From assembly GCA_012934845.2 (NCBI GenBank), contig WNNJ02002366.1:1-64000 (forward strand): a DNA stretch of 64,000 bases. The letters are read 5' to 3'. Every line of letters begins with the position of its first letter. The first letter of the stretch is position 1. The translations under genes and the position numbers were made by a program. The notes below the pieces were generated by a model. That model saw nothing but the letters and a program-made list of their open reading frames with translations, had not been told where the DNA came from and searched no databases. This DNA is from Pomphorhynchus laevis (lineage: Eukaryota; Acanthocephala; Palaeacanthocephala; Echinorhynchida; Pomphorhynchidae). Shown here one piece after another: positions 13,297-25,175 of this stretch.

Positions 13297-13900
13297 TCAG
13301 TTAACCGAACCAACGTATTTTTTACCATAACAAATTTTTAATGCAAATATCTTAATCTTCAAATTTGATGTAATTCAGATATTTAATAATTATAGTAGAT
13401 AATATACAATACATTGAAATATAGATTATAGGTAATCTGGAGGAACATAAATTTTAAATGCAAATATCTTAATCTTAGAATTTTGTGTAATCCGGATATC
13501 TGATAAGTTAATATTCCTTATAATTCAGAATTTTTATAAACTGATTAATAAATAATTATACGAGGATTATATATAATTATAAATAATTATAAAGGGTTAC
13601 AAATAATTACGGTTATAAATAATTATACGTAATTATACGAAGATTACCACAGTCCGCCGACGATGTAAAAAATGTTAAGGAACTGTTTGCATAAGTAGGA
13701 GTTTAGCTTCTGTCAACTTTGCATATACAATGTATTAGAATTGATATTATATGTCATCACGAGGAACAGTTCTATTATCAGGTTTTGACCCTTTTAACTT
13801 AACCTGACATCGCAGCAGGCAAATTCATGCCAATGATATATGTCCTTTGATGCAATTCGATCATCAATATTTTAAATAATACGAATGATATTGTTTACGG
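13297..13900 (-). mobile_element. Old diverged tail copy of the YIDD retroelement
   Basis: Starts with a degenerate terminus (CAGTTAACCGAACCAACGTA) and later contains TGTCATCACGAGGAACAGTT, CTATTATCAGG and CAATGATATATGTCC in the order of the family tail. Much more diverged than the other copies. A segment of about 40 bp with TGCAAATATCTTAATCTT occurs twice inside it (13343 and 13459). Confidence 0.5.
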
Positions 13901-14249
13901 CATATTTTTAAAATGCCAATTATCACAACTTTTCTTAAAAACCATTTGCTTTGTTAACGAATGTGCAATAAATCATGTCATTAATATATTGAACAAATAG
14001 CTCATATCCTTGTGAATGTTAACATAAAATATTAAATTAAAAACGTTTTTATATTTACATTGTAAATATAAAAACATTATGTAATGATTTATAAATTATA
14101 TTTTCACTTAAACTACATGAATAAACTACATTTTATATTATATAGTATATTATATTTTAGTATTTTTATATTTGTAATATTTTAATATTTTTTAATATTT
14201 ATATTATATAATATAATATATTTTTTTATTTTGCTGAATCATCAACTGT

Positions 14250-14550
14250 AAAATTTTCCATATTTCAAACAATAAATTTTACGATCGTTATTAAATAAAA
14301 AGAAACAATTGGAATTAAATAAATTTGAATGTGTACAAAGGAATATAGTGAAATCATCAGATCGACGTCTTATGCAAAAACGTTTGATTTTTTCTGTATT
14401 TTTAAAATTTTCCATATTTCAAACAATAAATTTTACGATCGCTATTGAATAAAAAAAGAAACAATTGGAATTAAATAGATTTGAATGTGTACAAAGGAAT
14501 ATCGTACAATCATCAGATCGACGTCTTATGCAAAAACGTTTGATTTTAAA
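14250..14550 (+). repeat. 152-bp tandem duplication with coding-like frame
   Basis: About 145 bp starting AAAATTTTCCATATTTC occurs at about 14251 and again at 14403 with few changes. Each copy has the same plus-strand frame, KKQLELN(K/R)FECVQRNIV then SSDRRLMQKRLI. Most differences are conservative in that frame; the second runs on to NDRIVASILYML and a stop. I do not recognise the peptide. It could be a decayed transposon-protein fragment or a duplicated exon. Confidence 0.6.
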
Positions 14551-14559
14551 TGATCGAAT

Positions 14560-16570
14560 AGTAGCTTCAATATTATATATGTTATAGATGAATATTATAA
14601 TATTATCAATATTATAGATGTTTAAAGATTGAAATATAAAAGTATTAAATACATAATATTCATATGAACACTTTGACACCATATTTTGCATATTGTGTTT
14701 TGCTGCGTAAAATATTTCTATCTAAACTTTATAAAAAGTCGTATATTTTAAAGATATTTTGATAAATTTATTGCATCTTTGAATTATTAATTTGCTGAAA
14801 TAATATTTACTCAACACTTTTACAAAAAAGGCACTTAATATTGCAACATTTGTAATATACCATCGATTATAATGAGCATTTAAATGTGTTAATGATGACG
14901 CCCATTGTTAAAACGTTTACATTTTGGAAAACATTTTTTGTTTAAATAGTGTCCTGCTTATTATCAGCTTTCTAAGAATGTTGTGTTTTAATTGATTTTA
15001 AATAAATATAAATTTATTTAAATTTATCAATTATCTTTATCATTGCAATAACTTATCATTTGCAATAACACTCTAAACATGTTCATTTAATTGTTTAACT
15101 TTAATAAATTAATCGATTATAATGAGCATTTAATTGTTAAACTTTAATAAATTATATTAACAGATATTAGAGAATAATATCCTCTCTCAGTATCGTCGCA
15201 AAATGTGTTTTCATAAACATTTTGTGTTTAACTTGACATAAAAAGTCATAATCTTAGTGGTATGAATGTGTAAATTTTGGCAAATTCAGTTAGACGATCA
15301 GCTGAATCGAGAATTAGTGAAGATAGGTGATAGAAAAGAACATGCAGAAGTGACCTGCATGATTTCTTGCAAAAATAGAATGTGACTAATTCTTGATTTA
15401 TTAGATTTCGCATTTGCTGAATTTCACATTGTAACTATGGACATACAGTCGTTAAATGATAATTGCATAAAATCTGTTCTAATGTATTTGTGATAAATAA
15501 AATTGATCCAAGCATTGAACAAATCGTAAAAGGATATCGAAGGAATATCACGTATTATATTGATGTTCACATATTAAATTAGATTAGTTAAATATTAGCA
15601 ATAATTGGATTCATTAAATAATTAATAATTATAAAGGAATAAATAATATAATTTATTACAATTTTGTTTCAATCATAATCAATGAGTTTTAGCGACTAAT
15701 GAGCTGTAATCAAAATTTTATTCTCTATGCCAGCAGAAATTTTATAATTTTCAATATTTAATTTGTAACAACAAATTGAAGGATTATCAGAATTGCTTTT
15801 GTAAATATTACGAACGATTCTAAAAGTATAACAAGAACAAAATTTACAACAATTTAAATTTATTAAACCAACTTTGCATAACTAACTTACTGCTTAACAA
15901 TGTTCTTAGCTAGATGAAAAAGTCAAGCAGATAAGAAAGAAGGATCTTCACACTTCGCACAGTTCTCCTTTCCAAATTTATTTCTACAAGTACTTATATT
16001 ACCAACGGACAAGTGAATTCATGTCATGCTTTGTAATTTTGATACAAAATTGCATACATTCCATTCAAATTAGATGTCAGAATTTCTTAAATCACAGCAT
16101 TAAGACAGCCTTATCTATCCAATGGCCCACAATTTTGTGGATGTTGACTACCAGTGACAATGTTAACTACCATGTCTAATAGAAAACCAGATATTATGTA
16201 CTGTAAGTATTCAACAAAAATGCAGTCTTTCATAATTACATACACGTATAATCTTTGAGACAATTGGTAAGGAGTGGTATTTTAGAACACATTATTTACC
16301 TAGCGAGTATCAATTTTACATGTCATTAATTTAAAAGTAACGTGTAATATGTGCTTATTACACAATGAACACATTGATTTATTGGTTACATCACGTAGAA
16401 ATCAACGTAAACTAAGATATAGATATTACTTGTTTTTTTCTAATTAACTCTTAGTAACTTCATAATTATTTAATTACTTATATTATATTACTATTATATT
16501 ATATATTATATTTTTTCATTATATTATATAAACTATTATATGATATTATTATTTATATTATAATTACGTA
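14560..16570. other. AT-rich stretch, no gene seen
   Basis: Many stops in all frames; no repeat boundary recognised. Base composition rises slightly in GC near 15950-16150, without a readable frame. Confidence 0.45.
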
Positions 16571-16850
16571 TATTTCCGAGGTTATCGCTCCTCCCGTGGT
16601 AAAGCCGTCTATATTGGACAAGAAGATCCATCCTTCGCAACAGTGGTATCATTTATTGACGGTGACGAGGGTTTGACGATACCTGCGAGTTAAAAAATAC
16701 TGACGAACACTGACTTGTATCGGTGACTTCATAATCTTGTTGAAAACAATGTTTTGATGTTTTTAAACTGGCCCATTTGCGGGAACCCGTGCAAACATGC
16801 TTACATGACTCCTGTATCCGACAGATCGAATTAAAACGTTATAATTGCAA
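16571..16850 (+). other. Unidentified GC-rich coding-like patch
   Basis: At about 50% GC this patch stands out. A 40-codon plus-strand frame at 16571-16693 reads YFRGYRSSRGKAVYIGQEDP, then SFATVVSFIDGDEGLTIPAS and a stop. A second frame at about 16750-16850 reads FKLAHLREPVQTCLHDSC then IRQIELKRYN. Codon use is balanced and protein-like, unlike the flanks. Neither piece starts with Met. It may be a decayed mobile-element gene or exon remnants; I cannot name the family. Confidence 0.5.
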
Positions 16851-17199
16851 TAATTGGATAATTGTATTAAACTGTATTCGTATACACTTAATCGAACTGT
16901 ATTCGTTAATTTTGCTTATCTAATATATTATGATTCAATGCATAATAAAAAAGTAAATAATATAATATAAATCTATAATTACTCATATTATAAATATAGT
17001 ATCAATAATTAATTATATATTAAATAATATTTATCCAATGTATAAATATGCTTATCGATTGTATTATATGTCATAAATGTATCGTATACGACTGTAAAAA
17101 GCATTAATGTTCATATATTAAATATATAATAATAAAGATTTTGTTAAATAAAACTAAATACAACTGCTAAAAAGGCATACAAAGTAAAACATGCGAAAG

Positions 17200-19265
17200 A
17201 AAACAGGAAGTAATGTATGGTCAGTCTAACGTCATACTTCTACTATATAATCACGGCCTCAGTTCCATAGGGATCTAAGCCCTCCAGCCGATCCAATACG
17301 CTGCTTTCCGACTGAACCACCGGGGATCTTTCACCCCCCCCCGAAGACTCCAATCGATGCGGAATATACTCGGTAATTACGAGATGAGGAGCTTGAGAAA
17401 CTATAGTATTTGCTCTGGGGGACGTCCTCTAGGAAAGACTAATCCTGAGATAGCCCATGTGTCCAAAGGCGCACTTGGGAATTGCCTTTCAATGACAGAT
17501 GCTGAGCCCGTTTTAGGACCCACTAGCTCTCTTCAGAATTCGTTTTAGTCTATCCAGGTCAGCTCCCGCTGCCCAGTTCACTGTAATGGTGAAGCCAGGT
17601 ATTTTACTCGACTTGTGAAGGTACGGAGTTGTTGAGGCTTTAAAATGGAGGAGAGTGCAGAGAGTGCTAGTCTCTTAAGTTTCTTTTTGGTGGCAGGTGT
17701 CCCATGAAAGACGACCATCTGCGAATTATTGGAGTTTAAAATAAGATTGGATGAGGCTAAATGATCTATTAATCTTAAAAATAAACGGTTAATGTCCGAG
17801 ACTACATCTTTACACCTGCGTCAAGAAAACAGGGCTGTGGTGTCATCAGCGTAAACCAAAAGATGTAGATCTAGTTTGAATTTTATTGAGTTCAATGGAG
17901 GCAGCAAGATATATGATTGAAGAAAGTGGGAAGCCTTGAGGCACCACTATAATAGGATAGAACTGAAGTGCATCAGGGTCGTCTTCATAGAAGAATCGTT
18001 CGGTGTACAGCAATATTTCCACCCTGTTAACAATTCTTACAGGCAAACCAAGGGACCAGAAAAAAGAGATAACAAAGGGAATGGAAATGCGGTCAAATGC
18101 AGCAGAAAAGTCAAGTAAAACAGCCACAGCAAGTTGATGACTATTTTCCCAACAAAACTGATGCACTTTACCTATTGCTGAAAGGACCGAGCGATCCTTT
18201 ACGTACCCATGAAAACCTGGTGGGATTAGATTTCGCCTATATAGATGATCGCGGATTTTACTCGCAAGCGCTCTTTTGTAAATGGAGATGAAGGAGTTTT
18301 GAATCGAAATAGACCGCAGATCTTTGGGACATTAAATCGATTTCTTTTTGGGTAAAAACACACGACGGCATATATTAATGCCAGCAATGTCGGACAAGGA
18401 GGCTAGTAGCATTGTGATGGCGACCTTCTTTCTCTGACTGCCTGTCAAAAGCTGACAGACGCGAGTGGAGAGTGGCGCATGGGATTTAGATGTGTTTGAA
18501 AGTTGCCCTCTGGAGTTAAGGATATCTGTAACAGATAAATCCCTGTTCACGAAGTCACACCAATGCGGGATTGGTTGGGGAGATTGAGTGACTCCATAAT
18601 TATGTAGGGATAGTGACTCCTCTAAAACTTTGTCAAGGCCTTTGCTACCAATCCAAACCAAGGCTCTATCATTCCAGGATACAAATTTCTCCTTCTTGAA
18701 TATCTTCCAAAATGGAGACTGAGAAAAGTTAAGACGAGCAATGCTCGCCCTGTTCTTCCCCAGCTGGAACGTATATCTAGTTCTCCAGTATTTATTTGAG
18801 ATGGCCTGTCTGGCGGAAACAGGGATATTAGAAAGGTGTAGCATATTAGCTGGGACCTAGAGTTTGGTTGGAGAGGGATTGTAAATACGACCTTTATAGG
18901 TAGTCGAAAGGAACGCGGAAGCTTGCGAAGAGAGGTAGGAATTAAATTCGGTCAAACTTGCATTTCCAATTCTAGGGAAGAATTGGATAGCTGCCTGAAA
19001 GAACGCCACTCTGATAGGATCAAAGTGAAACCTCCTTCTGAGCAACGTGTCTTCCTCTATCCGTCAAGTCATGGTTTTTGTGAATATCCTCTGTACGGAT
19101 GTAGATTTTAGCTATACTGATGCGTCTACCGTTCTTAATAAGTGATATAACTAAACAAGACAGGGATGGGCAATAGTAGTTTAACAGACGGAAAGATCTT
19201 AAGGAGCATTGTATATCCAATTGTAACTTGTATAATAAGCACTGCGCATATATTTGAATAATCAC
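17200..19265 (-). pseudogene. LINE (Jockey/CR1-like), decayed copy 1
   Basis: Minus-strand, 5' end on the right. In order: a pre-RT region at 19045-18857 and 18844-18332 (FQLGKNRASIARLNF, FVSWNDRALVWIG); LIPPGFHGYVKDRSVLSAIG near 18230-18170, split between frames; the RT palm 'LLDFSAAFDRI' in a 106-codon frame at 18166-17846; 'VVPQGFPLSSIIYLAAS'; the catalytic LLVYADDTTALFS at about 17865-17827; then VVSDINRLFLRLIDH and PATKKKLKRLALSALSS to about 17570. At least three frame interruptions and stops are present. The 3' end is near 17200. The RT order is diagnostic of non-LTR retrotransposons; no clear endonuclease is readable upstream. Confidence 0.85.
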
Positions 19266-19290
19266 ATATGCACTACGTGCATATGTGATT
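19260..19290. repeat. 14-bp perfect hairpin
   Basis: AATCACATATGCAC at 19260-19273 pairs exactly with 19277-19290, loop TAC. It sits at the 5' edge of the LINE 1 remains. Confidence 0.75.
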
Positions 19291-19295
19291 TTTTA

Positions 19296-19709
19296 TGATG
19301 CATTGAAATCGTCTTGTTGGTAGTCGATTGAATTTCATTTTGTTGAGATATTTCCGGACCTCTTCGACTAAATTGTATTTTAGCTGACTACATAATAGCT
19401 TCAGCTATCAGGTCGCATTACGATAGAAAGCATGCTGTCCAGACAACTCCAAAGGGCGGGACTCATCAGTGGACGTCCATATATCATCGTTGTTTCGTCC
19501 CTCGGATGCACTACATTGACGATAAACATTGTGGTCCTCCATCAGATTGAAATGATGCATTAAAATCGTATTGTTTGTAGTCGGTTGAATTTCATTTTGT
19601 TGAGATATTTCCGGACCTCTTGGACTAACTTGTATTTTAGCTGGCTACATAATAGCCTCAGCTATCAGGTCGCATTACAACAGAAAGCATGCTGTCCAGA
19701 CAACTCCAC
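19296..19709. repeat. Direct repeat pair of 157 bp
   Basis: 19296-19452 and 19553-19709 are about 93% identical by eye (shared TTTCATTTTGTTGAGATATT, TCAGCTATCAGGTCGCATTA, AAGCATGCTGTCCAGACAAC). They are in the same orientation, 257 bp apart, between two LINE copies. The spacer (GGACGTCCATATATCATCG..) is GC-richer. Possibly tandem terminal parts of another retroelement. Confidence 0.85.
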
Positions 19710-19919
19710 AGCGCCATAATATTGGATTATATCAATCCAATATTATGGATTGATAATAAATATAATAAAATTATATTTAATAGGCCCTTATAATTATATG
19801 ACGAATTTACTCAGATAAATTTTGTTTAATAAACAACATTTATAAATTTTGTTTATTTAAAATAAACAAATATTTGTTAACATATAAACATATTCCTCTT
19901 TATATTGTGATCAAAACAC

Positions 19920-20910
19920 CTAGGGTCTATCACGTATTTTAGGTCCAAATCGCAGTGTACGATAGTTGGTATTTCCAACAGGTACTTAAGAATCCTTTTT
20001 TCTATTGTCAAGAGTTTGTCTTGTTAAAAAGTATATGGCCTCCTTACAAAAGACCTAGGATTCTAAAGAATACGACTCCTGAGATTACTAAGTTGTAGCA
20101 AAGTTGCATCTGGGCTCTCTCAAAAATAAACATTGAGCTTGTTTCATAGCCGTCATGCTCTATTCATTACACTTTTGAAACCCAGGTATCTAAATCGATG
20201 TATAGTTGTGTCTAAATGGCGGTAAAGTGGAGGTTGCAATTCTCTTTAATATTTTTGTTATTGCAAGTTTGCTAATGTAGGTTAACACCTGCGTTATGAA
20301 GGGGTTAAGAATTTTGTTGGATGGCTGAAATATGCTAATTAATCCTATAAATAATGGACTGATTTTCGAGACAACATCACTGCACCTGCGTTCTAAGGAC
20401 AGAGTTATGTTATCATCAGTGTATACCGCAAAATCTTGATTGCAAAATAGAGTTTTATAAATAATAATGGAAGCGAATATGTACAGAATTGGAAAAAGAT
20501 GAGAGACTTGAGGAACATTTGTAAATGGGTATAACAGACGTGATTCAGCTTCTTCTTTATAATAGAATCGTTTAGTGTACAACAGAATATCCACCTTGTT
20601 AATCACTCTCTCAGACCTGTTATGTAACCTAAGTGATTACGTAACAAAAGGAATGGGGAAATGGCATAAAGCACCAAAAACGTCGGAAAACCAGTTTAAG
20701 CAAGCTGTGAACTGTGTCCTTAACAAGGATCATGCCCTTTGCCCATTGCTAAATATATTGAGCGACCCTTGCATACCCAAGAAAATCATGTGGAATAAAA
20801 ATCCGCCTAGCAAAATTATTACTGATCCTATGGACAAGTTCATTTTCATAGATAAATATGAGAATATTTACATCGAGACTGCCGCGGTTCTTTTGTAATT
20901 TAGTATCTTT
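19920..20910 (-). pseudogene. LINE, decayed copy 2 (related to copy 1)
   Basis: Same orientation as the 17.2-19.3 kb LINE and alignable to it: a WFSWVCKGRSI-type counterpart of GFHGYVKDRSV near 20790, then the 138-codon frame at 20606-20190 with VDILLYTKRFYYKEEAES, NVPQVSHLFPILYIFAS and AVYTDDNITLSLERRCSDVV. The catalytic box is YTDD in place of YADD, and the PQGxPLS motif is altered to PQVSHLF, so it is inactive. Similarity to copy 1 is moderate: two lineages or an older insertion, not one duplicated event. Confidence 0.8.
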
Positions 20911-20924
20911 ATTATAAGAATACG

Positions 20925-21095
20925 ATGTATCCTTACTCGGATACATCCTATATTATTTATAAAATCCATTCGTAAAAATTTATTTTTATTAATTTTGATT
21001 TTATATAAAATCTTATATGATTATATTATTTATCCTTAGTTTTAATTTATTTATAGTATGAAATAGGTAGATTGAGTTAGCTGATCTGATTAATA
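20925..21095 (+). mobile_element. Solo tail of the YIDD retroelement
   Basis: Begins in the TCCTTACTCGGATACATC block of the tail and ends TTGAGTTAGCTGATCTGATT. The GC-rich core is absent. First of a run of plus-strand copies extending to 25.4 kb. Confidence 0.65.
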
Positions 21096-22055
21096 AATTA
21101 AATTTATATCTAATCAATAAGATTTAATATTTTATTCAACAATACGCTAATTTCTCTAGTTAGAGACAAACTAATTTCGTCTAATGACATTAAGAATAGA
21201 TGAACACTTTAAATTAATACTGTTTTCTCCATGAATTACACAGTGATATTGATCAGCATCGTCACAGTACACGTTGCTCATCAGGAGATTACCAATTAGT
21301 CCATCGAATTGCATCTAAATGTAAAATTATTTGTATTTTACCAAAAGTGTATAAAACATGAATAATTTTGAAAAATTCTAAATCGTGATATTTTAATTTA
21401 CGATTATTGTAAACTAAAAATTGTGCTTTAAGAATAGAATTGAATAGAATTTAGTTTATGTGGCCACGTACAGGTCCACGAATAAAAATATTAAAAATAA
21501 ACGAAAAAACATAAATCGAATTTATTACTGTACATTGGCCAGAAATGTGTGAAGTATGCAATATGTCAGGTTTATCGTTAGCATTGCCAACAATGAATTT
21601 TTGTTTTAAAAAAATCCATTTTTTTCAAAAACATCCATATACGCCAGAGGAACAAAATGAAGACAGATCATGCCAGACTTTAATGAGATAGACGAGTTGG
21701 ATTGAAAGGAGCTATATGATGTGCGAAAGGATAAAGGAGAGCGAATATAAATGGAAAGGAGGTTCCATGCTAGTGTCACAGGAAACATGATATGTGCAAA
21801 AGCCATAATTAGTGCAATATTTAGAAACGACTAAGAGACCTGTGTGACTGAATCGTAGAGTTAGTATGGCCTCTGTCAGAAATACTGAAACTATGTATTT
21901 TGATACGACATTATATTTCTGCTAATTTTAAAGCAGGTTTGATGATTTTTTCTTTCCTTATAATGTAGAATTATACATCAACAAAATATTATTAGAATTT
22001 TAATATACAAATCAACAATATGTTATTAAAAAATTTAACTATTGAGTGAAAATTT
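21096..22055. other. Stretch without a supported gene
   Basis: A 66-codon minus-strand frame at 21606-21806 has no recognisable domain. A segment near 21870-22000 (TGTCAGAAATACTGAAAC..TTTGATACGA, then ATAATGTAGAATTAT) is repeated at 22395-22505, directly before the next tail copy, so it may be part of a longer element body. Confidence 0.45.
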
Positions 22056-22059
22056 AATT

Positions 22060-22350
22060 TAAGGATGGATAATTAACAATATTCTTTGTATTTAAATAAT
22101 ATTCACTAAATAATCAAATATAATCTGGGGAAATACATTACAAGCGCGTATTTGTCCCCCTTTTATGTTGGGTCGAGTAATATGTGGTAAAATATGAAAG
22201 CTTGACTTATTTTAAATTCCAATTTTAAATTTCAACTTGATATAAATATAAATTGCATAAAACCTTTATAATTATTTATTATTTATCTTTATTTGTATTT
22301 ACATATCGTATAAAATACGTAGACTCAGTTATCTAATCAGATTTGTTCTA
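22060..22350 (+). mobile_element. Tail copy of the YIDD retroelement
   Basis: Shows GGATGGATAATTAACAATAT, TAATCAAATATAATCTGGGG, GTTGGGTCGAG, an AT-rich tail and terminus TACGTAGACTCAGTTATCTG-type. The 5' half of the core is kept and the CTGATGACC part lost. Confidence 0.65.
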
Positions 22351-22559
22351 CTGACAAGTTGTTATTGACCTGTAGACTTTGTTTTCCCGATAATATAACT
22401 TCTGTCAGAAATATTGAAACTTTGTATTCTTGATACGAATTCTTTTTCTACTAATTTTCAAGCAAGTTTAATGAATGTTTTCTGTTTCTTATAATGTAGA
22501 ATTATGCCTTAACAAATAAAATATTATTATAAATAAATTTATATATCAAGCGATAATTT

Positions 22560-23040
22560 TTTATGGATAATAAATAATATATTTTGTATTTGAATATGAT
22601 AGTAGATAATCAAATTTAATTGAAGTAAATACGTCATTAGCATTATTTGGTTTCACTTCTATGTTATGTCGAAGAATAGGGGCCGAAACCTGATAACATA
22701 GCAGTTCCTCCTGATGACCTCTTATCCTTATTCAGATACATTGTTTGTTATTTATAAGTCAATTCATACAAATTGACTTTTATTTTAAATTTAAAAAATA
22801 AAGGTCAATTAACTTTGGCCTCATAACAGCGGGGCTAAACAGCGGGGCGTATTTGGCCTCGCTGTTATGCTGGGTCGAGGAATAGGAGGCGAAATCTGAT
22901 AGCATGACTTATTTGTTATTCAATTTTAAATGTTAACTTGATATAAATTGTATAAAATCCTATATAATTATTTATTATTTATCATTATTTTTGATATATA
23001 TATTGTAAAAAAATACGTATACTCAGTTATCTGATTTTTT
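22560..23040 (+). mobile_element. Composite of two tail copies
   Basis: A first copy (about 22565-22800) holds the best-kept core: GTCGAAGAATAGGGGCCGAA, ATAACATAGCAGTTCCTCCT, GATGACC. A second core (GCTGTTATGCTGGGTCGAGG at about 22859) follows and ends in TACGTATACTCAGTTATCTG near 23032. Either one copy inserted in another or a head-to-tail pair. Confidence 0.65.
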
Positions 23041-23194
23041 ACTTTACTGACTTTTTCGTAGAATTGTGTGTGATTTCTTGATTCATGATATAAATTATAT
23101 AACAGCATTTTCTTGTAATTAAGAATGAATTGGAAGAATTATTCTATACATTTTGTAATTTATAGAATAAATCACAACATTCTCAAATTCTATC

Positions 23195-23485
23195 ATAGAA
23201 AATAAGACGTTAGCATGCATTTGGTCCCACTGCCTTGTTAGGTGGAGGAATAGGGGCCGAAACTTGATAACATAGCAGTTCCTCCTGATGATATCTAATC
23301 CCTGTTCTGATGCATCGTTTCTTATTGTTTAGTCAGTTCATAACAATTGATTTTTATTAATAATTTCGATTTTTAATTTTAACTTGATATAATAATAAAT
23401 TGTATAAAATCTTATAATTATTAATTATTTATAATTATTCATCTTTATAGTATAAAATACGTATACTCAGTTAAACGTGCTAAAT
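23195..23485 (+). mobile_element. Tail copy of the YIDD retroelement
   Basis: Contains GACGTTAGCATGCATTTGG, GGTGGAGGAATAGGGGCCGA, CATAGCAGTTCCTCCTGATG and a terminus TACGTATACTCAGTTAAACG. Nearly complete core. Confidence 0.7.
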
Positions 23486-23675
23486 ATAATGTATTTATTT
23501 AATACGGTTTTGTTAATCATTCTATAACATGATATAATCATTTTAGAACAGAAATAAAATATATTTTTATATATTTTATATAAAATATTATTAAAATAAG
23601 CTGTATTAAAATAAGATACACATAAAAATATATCAATAAATTTTTATGTGATCCAAAATCACATAAAAATCCAAT

Positions 23676-24612
23676 AAAACATAGGTTCATATGTAGTGCG
23701 TTTAAATGTACATTAAAACCACTTTCTGTCTATATGAATAAAATACTTAAAGTAATATTGCAAGGTAATCGAAATTAATATTGGTATAAAACACTATTTC
23801 AGTATTAATTCTACAAAATAATTTTTAGAACAGACAAAAGGAATAAATTTTCAAAATATAAATGCATACGATTTTAGTACGCTTTATACAAATCTAGATT
23901 TAGTAGATATTAAAGAAGCGTTAGTAAAATTAATTAATCTTATATTCGGAAAAAGATATACATATATATGTTATAATAATTATAACGCCTATCTAACAAA
24001 AATTAAACCATCAAATAAATATAAATATATGGATAAAATTGAATTAATAGAATCTTTAAATATTTTGATAAATCAAAATTATTTAAAAGTAGGGACATCT
24101 ATATTTAGACAAGTAAAAGGTGTTCCAATGGGTGGTAATAGTAGCCCAATTATAGCTGACTTGTTTTTAAGCTTTATAGAATATGAATTTGTTCATAACT
24201 GTGTAAAAACTAAATCTAAACAATATAAATATATGAAATATATGTTTCGATACATTGATGATATATGTATATTTAATTCTAATAATTTTTATTCAATTAG
24301 TGAGCACATTTATCCAGAAAGCCTTATTCTTAACAAAACCAATATTAATGATAAAGAAGGTGTATATCTAGATATGAACATTAAATTAACATTAACTAAA
24401 ACTACTATTAATTTATATCGTAAAGATGACATATTTAAATTTACAAGAAACATATTTTTGCATGAGCATTCATGCATACCATATAATATAAAATATAATA
24501 CATTAAATAATGAAATTTTAAGAATTGCAACAATATGTAATGATATTGGCTTTCTTCAAAATCATTTAAATAATTTAATAGATACAGATTTTAAACTAGG
24601 TTTAAAATAGGG
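23676..24612 (+). pseudogene. YIDD reverse-transcriptase retroelement, copy A
   Basis: Best-preserved copy. Upstream of the 193-codon frame (24029-24610), broken frames still give NPIKHRFICSAFKCTLKPL, YDFSTLYTNLDLVDIKEAL and LINLIFGKRY. In the 193-codon frame, residues 27-50 hold FRQVKGVPMGGNSSPIIADL and residues 75-78 the catalytic YIDD, followed by IYPESLILNK and YLDMNIKLTLTKTTINLYRK. This RT type, with PKLHK and FSTLYT upstream, is widespread in bivalve, cnidarian and lancelet genomes and is nearest to Penelope-like RTs. No GIY-YIG endonuclease is visible. The frame ends directly at a deleted tail copy (24613). Confidence 0.8.
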
Positions 24613-24870
24613 ACCGAAACTTCATTAGATGACCTCTAATGCTTATTCTGATACATCGTCTGTTATGTATAAGTCAACTAATAAAAATAAACTTTTATTT
24701 AAAATTTTAATTTAAAATTTTAAATTGATATAAATTGTATAAAATCTTATATACTATTATGTAGCAATATTATGTTACAAAATATTGCTACTTATATAGC
24801 AATATTATGTTTTTTCTATTTTATAATTATATTAAATACGTAGACTCAGTTAGCTGATTTAATTCATCAA
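24613..24870 (+). mobile_element. Tail of RT copy A (internally deleted)
   Basis: Joins RT copy A inside the core at GGGACCGAAAC, continues ATTAGATGACCTCTAATGC and ends TACGTAGACTCAGTTAGCTG. Compared with copy B, the segment between the RT and the core is missing. Confidence 0.75.
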
Positions 24871-24871
24871 A

Positions 24872-25175
24872 AATACGTCATTAGCATGTATTTAGCTCCG
24901 CTGCTATGTTGGGTCTAGGAATGGTGGTCGAAATCTGGAAGCATAGCAGTTTCTAAGGATGACCTATAGTCCTTATTCTAATACATCTTATTTATTAGTC
25001 AATTCATAATAATTCACTTCTATTTTAAATTTTAATTTTAAATTTTAACTTGAAATAAATATAAATATTATAAAATAGTGATTTAAATCTTATATTAAAT
25101 TATTAAATTATTTATAATTATTTATAATTTTATTATTTTATTTTTATTTATAAAATACGTATACTCAGTTATCTA
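24872..25175 (+). mobile_element. Tail copy of the YIDD retroelement
   Basis: Starts TACGTCATTAGCATGTATTT, with GCTGCTATGTTGGGTCTAGG, GCATAGCAGTTTCTAAGGAT and terminus TACGTATACTCAGTTATCTA. A further core fragment follows at about 25285-25370 (CTGCTGTGTTGGTTCGAAGA, CTTCCTCCTGATGACC). Confidence 0.7.

Noticed and set aside
17357-18291. Plus-strand frames of 60-64 codons across the LINE
   Set aside because: Antisense to the reverse transcriptase; the minus strand carries the RT motifs including YADD.
20575-20898. 107-codon plus-strand frame
   Set aside because: Antisense to LINE copy 2; no domain of its own.
22640-22740. GGGGCCGAAACC followed by CTGATGACC in the tail core as a type II hammerhead ribozyme
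   Set aside because: The base before GAAA and the base after CTGATGA are both C and cannot form stem II. I report only the alternative pseudoknot pairing.
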